From positions 226,005,094-226,069,093 of the forward strand of contig NC_073693.1 of the NCBI RefSeq assembly GCF_029784155.1: a stretch of DNA of 64,000 bases, read 5' to 3'. This document shows positions 10,920 to 22,560 of the stretch, in pieces. A model generated the notes under the pieces. The model did not search any database. It saw only the letters and a list, made by a program, of their open reading frames with translations, and was not told the origin of the DNA. Origin of the DNA: Uranotaenia lowii. Its lineage: Eukaryota > Arthropoda > Insecta > Diptera > Culicidae. The position numbers and the translations under genes are program-made. Position 1 is the stretch's first letter. Each line of letters starts with the position of its first letter.

Positions 10920-12726
10920 GGGTAAATGATCTTGAGTGGAACTAGCCAAAAACTGATCGTGAGTAGAACTGCATGCTTTTCCATAAATCCTTGTCGAAAT
11001 ATTGAAAAAACACTTTTTCATTATCTTTTCATTTTTGCTGACATTTTTGAACGGGAATAATATTATAAGCAGTTTGAAAAATATACGCCTTTTCTGCTGC
11101 AATTTTCACCACTCCATGCTTGCTTTGAACGTTAGTTTGTGAAATTCTGTACCATTATGAACTGATTCTTAATGGCTAATATGATAGTTTAACTAAAAAA
11201 TTATTCGGGTTTTTGTAACGAGTTTTCCATCAAAATATCAATTTTCTAATTGCGCAGTTTTCAAAATTAATATATAATCTTGAGAAGAATTATCTTTTAT
11301 TTTGAATAAAACTACTAGCTTCCAAAATCAGCCGCTGAGTGCGCTGCCTTATGCTTTTTGTCTCACACGCAATTTTTACCCCTGAATGTATGTACCACTA
11401 TTGTATTTTTCTTGTATCAGCTTTAGGGTTAGAAAAGATGTAAAATTAAGTTCGAATAGAACCAAAAATTAATGTCATTGGTGTCACAGCGTACCAGACA
11501 AGGCACACAACAAGTTTGATTTTTTTGGGTACAAAATGTATTTTGATTTTTTCTTTCATAGGGAAGACGAGAAGGAGGAGGAAGGCGTTCATAAATATTT
11601 ATTGGTATAATTGGAGAACTAATTAAATAAATTTCAAATTAATGATGATTAAATTAATCTTTATTGCTATTACTTTTCAAATTTTAGGAAACAGCTTTCA
11701 TTTAAAGAGGTTGTTCTAGATGTTGAAATTCCAATTAAAAACGATAAATTTGCTATTTATCATTTATCAATTCAAAAAAAAATCATCACTAATTTCACAG
11801 GGCACACAATTCAGCAATTTTATGATACTTAACGATTCTATTGGTAGCCTGATATTGAATACCAATTCGATTCACCTGGTTTAAGTATATGCTTTCACTT
11901 GAGCTCGAACTCGTGGAAGTTGGTTTAAGAATTAATTGTTTTTTCTTTATCAACTGAGTAGATAACAAAAATATCCATTACTAAGAAACATACATAATTT
12001 TTTTCGAGATTCTAAAGAAACAGGAATTTATTATAAATTTAATTCTATGAATAAGATGTTTAGAGCAATGATCGTTTTTTTTTGGAAAATCTGTAATTTA
12101 AAGCAAACTTTGGTATTACTTACTTTCCTGTTACCTTTAATATGACCCTAATCTCGCACATTCAAATCATCATTTAAATATACTAAAGAAGAACTGAAAT
12201 TCGGAGAAAATATCTAAAATTTGAGTTTATAGAATAGAGTCTTTGAAAATAAGGTACAGCGAATCAAAGTCAAAACAGATATCTTTTTTGAGATAAGAAG
12301 TAAATTTGAACGGATATTTTTTGAACGTCTTTGGAAGGTTAAGTTTCTATTACGTTAAAACATTTATTTTAAAATTTAAAATGTGTATACATGGCATTTT
12401 ATTGAATTTTTCACAGTTACATAAAGAAAAGGATTGAAAGCTATTATAGATGTTGACAGTACAAAATGGTTCCACTCAAGATCATATTTTAGTTCCACCC
12501 AAGAACAAAATTCTTTCTTCAGTAAAATAGCTATAGAGTTATTTGGATTTATCTACTCAAAAGAATGCTAAAAATCATTAAAAGAAAGCAGTAACCAAAA
12601 CCTACCCGCTTAACTAAAAAAAAAAAAACAAATTCGTTTGGATACAACCCATATCCATACCGCTTGATCAACACTTCCGAGTTGCGTCGAATAAAGCCAT
12701 ATAGTTTCGTTCAAGATCATTTACCT
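10920..12726. mobile_element. 1.8 kb TA-flanked non-autonomous transposon (GGGTAAATGATC ends)
   Basis: The left end GGGTAAATGATCTTGAGTGG and the complement of the right end (AGGTAAATGATCTTGAACGA) form a roughly 24-bp inverted repeat, with TA at 10918-10919 and 12727-12728. The end motif is repeated inside: GATCTTGAGTGGAAC then GATCGTGAGTAGAAC on the left, and TTCCACTCAAGATCAT near 12469 followed by GTTCCACCCAAGAAC on the right. Repeated end motifs are typical transposase-binding arrays of Tc1/mariner-related elements. There is no open frame; the interior is AT-rich. Confidence 0.7.
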
Positions 12727-12728
12727 TA

Positions 12729-13432
12729 TGTGTATTTCTTCCACTTTGATAAGTAAATGCTGTTTTCCGGATTTTTTTACTATCATTGTATAATGTATAT
12801 GAAACATCTTTTTTTTCGAACATTTCAATTTCTGTTTCGGATGTGAAAGTATGGATATGTTATTCTAAAAGTCTAAAAAAAATTCCTAATATAGTATGAA
12901 TTTTGAAGAATCATCAACTATAAATATATATAAATCATTTTTGCACTGATACCCAATTTTAATTTAATTACAAATTCTGACAAAATAGACATCTTTTTGC
13001 AACCAAAACATCCTTTTCAGACATATTTCTGTGTTGCTATTACAAAAAAAGAACTAAAACTACAATTCAGTGATTTAGCGTTGAAAAGATTATATTTAGA
13101 ACGGAGCATTTTTCGAAGTCGCGGTGATTTTTAGGAAAAATTGGTGTCTTTCAAGGATCAAGAAATACCTGTGAAGTATTTGTGAACCACCTGTCTTGAC
13201 AGAAACTTCAGTCGCAACGAGCTGTAGCTGAATTTAACAGAAATTTTTAAAGACATCCGAACGGTTGTTAAAACATCTTAAAAACCTTGTAAATAAAGAA
13301 AATATACATAAACAAAGAATAGAAATTTGAAATATTTTAAAAATGTATAATTTATGCAAATAAACAGAATTGTTGATTTTTGCATTAAAATGTAAAACTT
13401 ATTAAATCTATTTATTTATGATGGTCACCATG
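12729..13432. other. AT-rich interval, nothing recognised
   Basis: No supported feature. Confidence 0.4.
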
Positions 13433-13434
13433 TA

Positions 13435-14223
13435 CTGAATCGATTTGTGGTCATTTTTGAATTTTTCAAACCCTGGGGTTTAAAAAACTTCGCTTTGGTT
13501 CAAACCTCATCCATGATTTTTTGCAAATTTTTAGCTAACGTTTACATATGTACATTTGATCTTTTATGTTTGTATAGAAGAATTTATAATTGTGTACTGA
13601 AATATCAACATAAGTTTTGTTTCTACTGTGGAACCGAGCTTGCTAATGGAATTTGTGCCAATTTATAAGTTCTTTCAAGGAAATTTTACGCTGAACAACT
13701 TTGTTGAACTGCAACTGCAACTTATAAGGCAAAAAAATTATACGCTGTTCAACAGGTGTATGTCTTTTGACATTGAAAAACAATAAATTCAATTGTCTTA
13801 GATCTTCTCTTGCGAAGTTTTGCATTAAATGTTAGTCATACAATACCTCGCTAGGTACCCAGCAGTGATGTTAATTGATTCTATTGTTATTCAATGCCAA
13901 AAAACATACGACATCCAACAGCTTATTACTATTTGTCTAATAAAATACGAAGTTACAGTCTTGGACAAACTTGTACAATGAAAAATTTCCTTAAGAGAAT
14001 TTACAAATCCTATCAGCAGGCTCGGTTCCACAGAAGTAAATAAAAAAGATGTTGATTTTTAAGAACAAAAATATTAATTTTCCCCATAAAGACCTAAAAG
14101 TTCAAATTTATTCATGAAAACGATACTAAAAATTTTTCAAAAATCATGAATGAGTGTTGAACCAAAACAGAGCTTTTAGACCTCAGGATTTGAGAAACTC
14201 AAAAATGTTCCTCGAATGTTCAG
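13435..14223. mobile_element. Foldback element with diverged long inverted arms
   Basis: Blocks near 13460-13540 recur inverted near 14130-14215, for example CTTTGGTTCAAAC.CTCATCCATG against CATGAATGAGTGTTGAACCAAA. Further in, CTGTGGAACCGAGCTTGCT (about 13626) pairs with AGCAGGCTCGGTTCCACAG (about 14017). The termini CTGAATCG and TTCAG abut TA on both sides (13433-13434 and 14224-14225). The arms are roughly 75-80 percent similar by eye, so the copy is old. No coding capacity. Confidence 0.55.
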
Positions 14224-14311
14224 TAACCTAAAATTTATTTAATAAACAACACTGAGAACACATCATTCAAAGCCATCTAAGACACGTTTTCACTTTCACC
14301 TACTGCCAATA

Positions 14312-15908
14312 CAGTGAGCGAAATAAGAATAGCACCACTATGTGTTTTGCTTGTTAAAATATGAATGTTTGAAAATCAGCAAAATTTTCTTCTATAAATT
14401 GTTTTGAATTGTTTAACGGATAAATCAAGCATAAGTTTACTTTTTTTGGACGTTGCAATTGGCGTCGAGGACCAAAACTATGGAAAAAGGGTGCGAAATA
14501 AGAATAGAACCACTTGTGTTTTTTCAACAAAAACAAGATTATTTCTAAAAATTTACTGTATAAAAGTGAATAATAATGCTTCTACGAATTATCTGAATAG
14601 ATAACTGTGTTTTAAGGAGTTTTCTAGAATTTCGAAGATTTTCAAAGGTTTTAAAAGGGGTTTTCAAGAGATGCTCCTCTAGCGTTTAGGAATTTGATAC
14701 CAGAGCTATAATATTTTATCAAACTGCTTTATTTCTTCATTATCATTCATAAGTATGATGCAAATTGACGAAACATAGATTTGATGCTGAATTTGAATAA
14801 AAAAACAGGCTTAAAATACAAAAATACTAATGTTTTTAAATAGTCGAACGCTATTTCTCGTAGTCGTAGATGGCAGCACTATCTTGCAATTAAACCGAAT
14901 TGATGCTCATTTTCGAATATCTGGGGTTAATTCAGGTGTGCTGGATGATTTTGGTCAAGAAATAAGTACTTGGTATCGTGTGACCGCCTTGGAAATTCTA
15001 AGATCACAATATCAAAAAATAAGAATTTCATCATGAACCCATAAAAGTGAATTTCTTGGACCGATAATCAGAATAATTTTGTACTTTCCGATGGAGCTTG
15101 ATGAACCAGATAACTAGCAGTATTATTGGTATGATTTGAAATTGAATCGGAAGTTGAGATGTGCAGGAATTTTGGCGGTGTTATATTCTTGTACTGGTGT
15201 TTTATTTTGCAAATCCGGAAAAGATTTCTGCAGCGTGAACTCCAACAAAACTGTGTTGGAAAACTACATCGAAATGATGAATTTGGGCCTATATAAACCT
15301 GAAAAATCAATATTGAGACTTAATTTGGTATTAACGACAAGATAGTGCTGCCATCTATGACTTGAAACTGGAAAAGTGATGTTTATTGAAAAAAAATCTA
15401 AGTTTATGAATACCAACCTGTTTATTTCTGATTTAAAATAAACCGAAAATGTTTGATTCATCATTTCACGTCATTTTAATGAAGAAAGTAAGTAGTTTGG
15501 TAAAGAATTACAGCTCAAATATCAAATTCCTTAGTTCTAGAAGAGCGTCTCTTAAAACACTATTTTAAAACCTTCGAAAATCTTTGTAATTCTAGAAAAC
15601 TCCTTAAAATGCATTAAACTGTTCAAATAATTCGTAGAAGCATTATTATTCACTTTTATACAGTATATTTTTAGAAATAATCTTGTTTTTGTTGAAAAAA
15701 CCACAAGTGGTTCTATTCTTATTTCGCACCCTTTTTCCATAGTTTTGGTCCTCAACGCCAATTGCAACGTCCAAAAAAAGTAAACTTATGCTTGATTTAT
15801 CCGTTAAACAATTCAAAACAATTTGTAGAAGAAAATTTTGCTGATTTTCAAACATTCATATTTTAACAAGCAAAACACATAGTGGTGCTATTCTTATTTC
15901 GCTCACTG
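14312..15908. mobile_element. Tc1-like non-autonomous element with about 575 bp inverted arms and IR/DR ends
   Basis: Termini CAGTGAGCGAAATAAGAATA and the exact complement ending CGCTCACTG are flanked by TA (14310-14311 and 15909-15910). The inverted arms reach inward to about 14886 and 15338, where ATGGCAGCACTATCTTG pairs with CAAGATAGTGCTGCCAT. About 170 bp inside each end the terminal motif recurs as GTGCGAAATAAGAATAGAAC (14487 on the left, inverted at about 15709-15731 on the right), the outer/inner direct-repeat layout of IR/DR Tc1 elements. The spacer of about 450 bp holds no transposase, so movement would need an enzyme supplied in trans. Confidence 0.85.
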
Positions 15909-15910
15909 TA

Positions 15911-18900
15911 CATCTTGTGTTAACACTGTTTTTAATACTAATACCTTGTGATTATCGTCTTTACAATTGCCATTATAAAAAAAACTCCTTTTAAACAGGA
16001 TATCTCCTGTAACAACCATGTCTCTTAAGCTTAAACCACAGTTGTGTTCAAGTGAATTGTTTCTAAACCTTTCCAAAAATATTTTCGAGCCTTATCCTGG
16101 TAAACAATTCTAAAGTAAATTGAACAAATGTAAAACTTCTAACTTGAATGACTTTTCCTGAAGTTTCAATATTTGTCATCTTGTTAGTCGGGTGGAACGT
16201 AAGTTTTTCCAAAGTAAACTCTTGTAAGGTTTCATACGTTCATACTTCTTATATCGTTTGCTATGCGTTTGCAACCCAGCATTTGATTAATTTCTGGTAT
16301 TGTGCCCGGCATTTTCAACGATGTTCTTCAACCATTGCACAGTGGGGAAATTTGGACCCGTAAATATTGAAGCTCCCAAATCGAACTTCAGACCGATCCA
16401 ATGCATACTTCTTCCATTTTCGCCAACTGACTCTGTGAAATGTTGGGGATGGTGAACTCCATTTGTGCACGATATTTTAACGCTTTTTCAGGGAAATGCT
16501 TCTCATTTTCACAAAAAAAATATATGAAAAGACGAGCTTACGCTACGTAGAATTTTAAGTTGAACTGTAAACAACATCACCCAGCAGAAATCAGCTATTT
16601 AAATGTCATCCGGGATGAGCAGGATTGTATCAAAATCATGCTTAGACATATTCAGTCAACTGACTAAACACAACTTGACCTTTGCTGAGATTAACACATT
16701 CTAGAGCAGTTTCTTGATTCTCTTAATAACGTTATCAAATTTCCGGCGTTTTTTCCTTGATGTTTTAGATCAGCAGAGATAACAAATATTTTGGAAGGAA
16801 TATGTAGGCGTATAGATTTACATGTGTTTCCTTATAAATACCCTCCTATAAATCTTTTGGTTTATCAATGTGGTTTGTGAACCGCTGTCATCAATTCACT
16901 GGCCCCCGACCCGCTATGATTTCGACGCGCGTTATGAATCAGCAGGACCAGTCTAGTCCAAGGTCCAGATCTACGGTGGAAAGCAACTTTCTAATGAGCA
17001 GCAGCGTTTTTCCAATAAACCAGAAGAGCCCTTCCTGCTGTTTGCGAAAGGCAAAAACAATTTTCCCAAAGCAGGCAGCTGCCCGGACCAGAAAGAACTT
17101 TTGCCAGCATCGATACAAGGCTCTTTTCCAATATGTAGGTATTGATTTGGCGAGCCAGGATGTCGGAGTTCCGTTCGTAAACTAACTTTGTTGGACGGCA
17201 CGTTACGTTACCAAAAGTTTGGATCCGGACGTTTCCTACGGCGGCGGATAGCTGCCGCCGGAATATGTGTTGAGGGCAAAAAACATCCGCAGACTAATCC
17301 ACCTAACAATCATTGAGGGACTTTCATAACAAAATTTGTAAGAAATCTTTTGATCTATCCATTGTAGTAAATATTTTTGCTTCTGACGGAAAATGCAATT
17401 TTCTCCTTTACGTTCTTCAAATGTTCTAATTTCAATACCTTCATGATACTTTTTATCAAAAGATACTCATACCATTCCATTTTTAACGACACAAACCATA
17501 AGCCAGGGCTGAAAAACTTTGCAAGAAAGTTGAGTTATTACAGCTCGGAAAACATCATATGCCGGAGACAGGTCGAGCTATTGGAGCGCAAAAAAATGAA
17601 GGAAAAGTTCGGAAAAGAAGGTAGAGGCTGTTGTAATCTGCTCCATTAGCATTAGGATGTCAAGGTGCCAGAACACGAACGTTCGTTCGATCGGGAGAAA
17701 GGGCATGACAACATGGAAAATGATTTGGCTCTGATGTTTGACCATGGCCAGGGGAAAATCAAAATTTGGTTGAAGGTTCTAGGAAGATTGTCCAATACAG
17801 ACATTATAGAAGCGAGGTACTGTCATCGTGTAAAAACTGATTGAACATCCTAAGCCTTTTTTTTAAACACATCTTCGTTTCTAAAGAGCCAGTTAATTGA
17901 TTGGTTTTCACATTAACGTAAAGAATAAAACTCGCACAAAGTATTGGTCAGAAATCCCTACATGGAGTTTTCCATTAACTTCGAAAAAATAATCCCACGA
18001 GAAAGGAAACAGCTTTGAGTAGTTAATTGGAAAGAAAGTTTTTCGTTTTCCCCATCTTCGGCGTTACTTTTTTCTCGTTGCAACAAGGCAATATGATTGA
18101 GGTTTTCCCTACAGGCTCAATCTGAAGGGAGAAAAACTCTTTTCCGTTCCAATAACAATGTTACTTACACTGAGAATCAAAGTGAGATATAGAAAGTTGG
18201 TAGTTATGCAAAGTTTTCTCCACTTCCTCTTTTTCGTCGCTTTGCGCCGGAATGAAGTTGGCAACAGAAAAATAACTCTCTCAGGTGAGCCTTCTTCTCA
18301 ACTGGAAGAGTAAGTATTTTTTCTTCTGCGGCCGGAGCTGTCTCATCATCTCCATCTCCATCACTTTACTTTCATCATCATCGATATTCCGGTTTCGGAT
18401 TGATTGACATTCTTGTCTGCGAGAGTTGATGGAAAATTTGCAGCTATCAGGTGATGAGTAGCAAGAGCAAAAAAAACTTCCAAAATTGAGTTTTCCACAA
18501 ATCGGGCATCCAGCTTTACGGAAAGGTTGATTGGGACCGCAGTTGACAGTTGCCCTGGCAGGGTTTTTTTTGAACGTACGTCTTCTCCAGCTTCAAACCT
18601 CCATTGGGCCAACTTCACGTCAAAGCCACAAAAATTGAAAATTCAAATTTTCCACCCTCCCATGCTCGTCATGCTTGGCCTTTTTCCCGGTAGAGCAAAT
18701 GATGATCTCATTACGGCTTTGGAGCAGACCGACAGACGACGACGACACGGTGAGGTCTTTGCCATTTTAATGGCTTTTCATGGTTAGAAAATAAGATGAC
18801 GGTTTGCTCTAGAATTGAAAGTTCTTTAAGCAAAAGGTAAACAATTTTAGTCTGATTGACAGCTGTCGTTAGAGTTTGAGAAAATATTGTAATTTTATTC

Positions 18901-19178
18901 CGGGAACTGAAAATTGGTTTTGATAGTTTCCAGAAGTGTCGTATCGAGATATTGTTAAATTTTTATTGGAGCTTACCAAAGCTTGTTCAATGCAATGTTT
19001 GGAAACGTACAGTCTGGTCTGGTTTACAAAACTTCCAAAGAGAACAGGCATACAAGCTGGCAACTCATGAAAGATGTGCAAAATCCCCAACGATCGTTTT
19101 GAAGCAATTTTTAATTCGTGGCTACGTCGTTAGATGTCTCCAAAACACCAGTTTTGAAACGGTCGTTTGATTTATGAT
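15911..19178. other. Low-copy sequence, no recognised gene
   Basis: Mixed composition with GC-richer patches at 16860-17280 and 18280-18790. Frames of 70-105 codons (for example 16868-17185 +) lack domains and are overlapped by frames on the other strand. A GC hairpin GGCGGC/GCCGCC sits near 17241-17260. Probably unique host DNA. Confidence 0.4.
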
Positions 19179-20040
19179 TAAGGTTGCCAGCCCAGCAAAC
19201 TATGCTATTTTGATATACGTTCCATAGATATGCATTATAGAATGATCGTTTGAAAGTGGAAAAAACAGCATTTACCTACCAAAGTGGAGGCAATATAACA
19301 TACATAAAATTCATTTTTTTTTTTCTAAAACGACGAAAACTACACCAATTGGGTGTTATTCGACACTTTTTTCGATCATATCGGAAGAACGCAAGGAAGC
19401 GCAAGATTTTGCTCTCATAACCTTCATTGTTGCTAGCAGAGAGAACGTTACATTTCTCATTTGAACCCCGAGTGGGAGCAAAACTACTTCTAAATTTATA
19501 CACATGGCGGGCTTCTATCATATTCGATTTCAACTGACTTCGAACGACATTTTATATGATCTTTTTACTATGCAGTCAGAATTACATCTTAAACGACTAA
19601 AGTTATCATTTATGACACAATTTCTTATTTGCTGGGAGGTTGCCCAGTTTTATCCGGATTTGTCCAGATATTTAATACAACATTTGGGAAAAACACCCAG
19701 TCCAGCCCTGTTGCCCGGATTTATTCACTTTTTATACCAAATCAAACAAAACAAAACAAACTGTGTCGTAATTTTTTAATGTATGCGTCCGGAACGAAAC
19801 ATTTTGAGTTATTTTTATAAAAAGAAGATTAGTTTTTATGGAAAAATTTCTTTTTCATGATTTTTTTTTTTTGTAATTTTTGATAATTAATTCCTGGGTT
19901 TTGACAAACATTGCCGGGTTATTGCCCAGATTTTTGATAGACAGTTTTGAAACCGATTGGCCGGATTTTGCCAGGTATTTTGATGAAATACCCGGATTTG
20001 TCCGACCCGGGTACGTGTTGGAAAAATTCTGGCAACCTTC
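19179..20040 (-). mobile_element. hAT-like MITE, TAAGGTTGCCAG family, interrupted by another MITE
   Basis: The left end TAAGGTTGCCAG at 19179 pairs with TTCTGGCAACCTT ending at 20040. The stretch GGGTACGTGTTGGAAAAATT before the right end is the complement of the left end of the copy at 25759, so this copy lies in the opposite orientation. Between 19640 and 20040 the interior repeats CCCGGAT/ATCCGG-like motifs, the signature of this family. The left 10 bp are separated from the rest by the nested insertion at 19189-19636. Confidence 0.65.
19189..19636. mobile_element. MITE with CCCAGCAAA ends nested in a hAT-like MITE
   Basis: CCCAGCAAAC at 19191-19200 and ATTTGCTGGG at 19627-19636 are inverted ends. 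AGGTTGCC occurs immediately outside on both sides (19181-19188 and 19637-19644) as an 8-bp target duplication, which is also the terminal motif of the host element. The interior is non-coding. Confidence 0.6.
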
Positions 20041-21599
20041 TAATAGATTATTGAAGAAAATTATCAAAAACTTAATTAATACATCAACAAGCTGGTAACC
20101 ACGAGACAGGCAACTACTACCAACGAACCAACAGAAGAAGAAAAAAACAATTGTAACAAAACATCCATTACACACTTTTTGTTGAATTGCAACATTCTTT
20201 AAAAAAAACCAGTATCAGCCTTACTTGTATTTTGTGACTCCTGTTGTCACTTTTTTGGCAAACTGTAATATTATTTAATTATTATAAACAAAAAATGGTT
20301 TTGGTGTTCCACTTTCTAAAGATCCACAAGTAATTTTGACTACTGTAAAAAAAGCTGTAGAAGTCTTGTTTTTTTTTCGCGATTCTGTAAAATATGAGAA
20401 TTTAGACGAATTTTTCAATTAGTTTAAAATCAAATTGAAATTTTGATGTTATTTAAAGCGATGACTTTTGTTCAACAAATTTGTTAAATGAATTTAAGCC
20501 TTTTTTGAACTTTTATTAGTAATGTCAAAAAATATGATATGTGATAGATTTTCAACAATCTAACACTTGTAGCATTTAACTTTTTAATATCATTATATCT
20601 CTGACATAAGAATGTCTAAGCTTGAAAATTATTATTTGATTAAAAGGATAAAAAACAAATTCAGTAACAGTTTTTGTTTTTTATGTAGGTTTTTTGTTTC
20701 ATCAATGTCATTAGAATATAAGCAACAAAAATTTTGTTTACCTCAGTATCAACAAAATGTTATAACTAAATTTTAAAACACTTTTTTTTCTCAAATGTTA
20801 AAAAACATATCTTTTTCATTTTTAAATTTTTTATAAATGTTTGAAAAACATGGACGAAGTTTTAAAGCCCTTCTATTTGAATTTTAATTTATTATTTTAA
20901 CAAGAATGTCTTTGTTCTACAATTAATTTTTTTTGAAAAATCTAAATCTTTTTCTCTAACAAAAATATTTATGTACCTTTTATCCATCACAGGTGACAAA
21001 ATTTTAAGAGCTTGAAATTTTAATGTGTGAAATTTGTACTTTAAAATTTTTAAACGTTTCTTTTATTTCTATCATTTTAAATATTCATTTTTAAATCTAT
21101 CATGATATTTTAATTAATCTATGAAAAGTTTTCAAAAATAAGCAACATTTCGAATTTTTTTTTGAAAATTTTGTCAGTTTTCTGTGAATCATTTACGCCT
21201 TTAGTGATGAATTGAACATGTTTAGTTATAAATAAAAAAGTTAGTAATGTGAACTTCACAAAAGCGCATTGTTTTTTGACTTATATCACTTGAAATCGAA
21301 TTAAGTATTCTCTTTTTTTTTATCAAAATTTAAATCATTCATCAATCAATTGTGTTTTGAAAGTTCTCTGAAGTTAAAAAAGTTAAAAACTTTAATCACT
21401 ATGATTTTTACGTACCTCATCATCTTCAAACTTACTTTTATAGTGCCATTCAGCACAGAAGACATAAACATTAATAACAATAATTTTTGTTAGGACCAAA
21501 CTGATTTTTTCAAGGTTTTTTTTTCAAAAACATTTATAATCAAAAGAAGGACAATGTTTCTGCATATATCTAGGGGTAAAAGTTATAAATATTTCTTAA
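20041..21599. other. Very AT-rich interval, nothing recognised
   Basis: Only poly-A/T runs and chance frames. The left part of the element that ends at 22001 might lie here, but I could not find its terminus. Confidence 0.35.
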
Positions 21600-22001
21600 T
21601 TTTTTTTTGGCCACAAAAACAAATGAAATTTTACCATCATGCAATTCCCTAGGTCCTCACACTGTTCTCATGTTCTTTTTTTTTATTCAAATTGAACTAT
21701 TTTATAGGGTTTTAGCCATTTTTTTTAAACGGGCTTTTTCATGGAAAATCACCGTTTTTTTTTCAATATCAAAAAAATTCAGATATTATGAAGACATTAA
21801 AGTTACATTTTAATTTAAGTAATATCTTAAATCTTCTAATTTAAACCAAATTTAGCGTATTTGTAACTCAATTTCTAGGCTTTTAAACGTAGCAAATAGT
21901 TTTCAGATATTTTAACATTTTACATAGTTTATGATGATTATCTGCAAGAATTTCATGTTGATCAAAGTTAACCCGCTGATCAAAGATCCCCCAGTTTACG
22001 G
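21600..22001 (+). mobile_element. Right portion of a CCGTAAAACGGGG-family transposon
   Basis: The end reads GATCAAAGATCCCCCAGTTTACGG at 21978-22001 followed by TA, a variant of the end at 35741. Internal blocks match 35225-35741 in order: AATGAAATTTTACC.TCATGCAATTCCC, CTAGGTCCTCACACTGTTC, GGCTTTTAAACGTAG and GATGATTATCTGCAAGAATT. The left part could not be traced. Confidence 0.6.
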
Positions 22002-22003
22002 TA

Positions 22004-22560
22004 CATCATTTTTTGCTAAAAACAAGACCTTAAGCCGAAAAATCTCCTGAAAAAACAGATGATTACAAATTGCCAATTATTATCATTTTGCTTAAAAAAT
22101 TTTAATAATAGATTGTTGATGGTTTGATCTGAAAATTATTTTAGAACTCGGATTGCTGTATTCTATTTCTGTGCACTTTTTCTTTTGTCTGAAGCTCTAA
22201 ATTTTTTTTTATTCAAAATTTTAATGATAGTTCGTTTTCTGGTGCTTCAGGAACACCTTGAAAAGAAGACTTAAACTTATTTTCTGAAACTTGGTTCATT
22301 TGTTCTCGAGATCTTAAATTCTGGAAATCATCTGGAAATTATTTAATTGATGTAAATTGCTCATTTTCTCCCGCTTCCAAGGTTTATACGACCATAGAAA
22401 CTTTTGAGGTGTCTGAAAATTAACACATGCCGCACTTGGCCCCAATTGAATGAGTTTTCGAATTCTTTCAAATCAAGTATAAATATTATTATGAATGCCT
22501 CTTTCTTCCTGACTCCGTTCTGAAGAAGAATAATCTCAAATTTATGGTACACAAACAACC
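22004..22560. other. AT-rich interval, nothing recognised
   Basis: No supported feature. Confidence 0.4.

Noticed and set aside
16868..17185. 105-codon plus frame in a GC-richer patch
   Set aside because: No recognisable motif and a competing 76-codon frame on the opposite strand; treated as chance.
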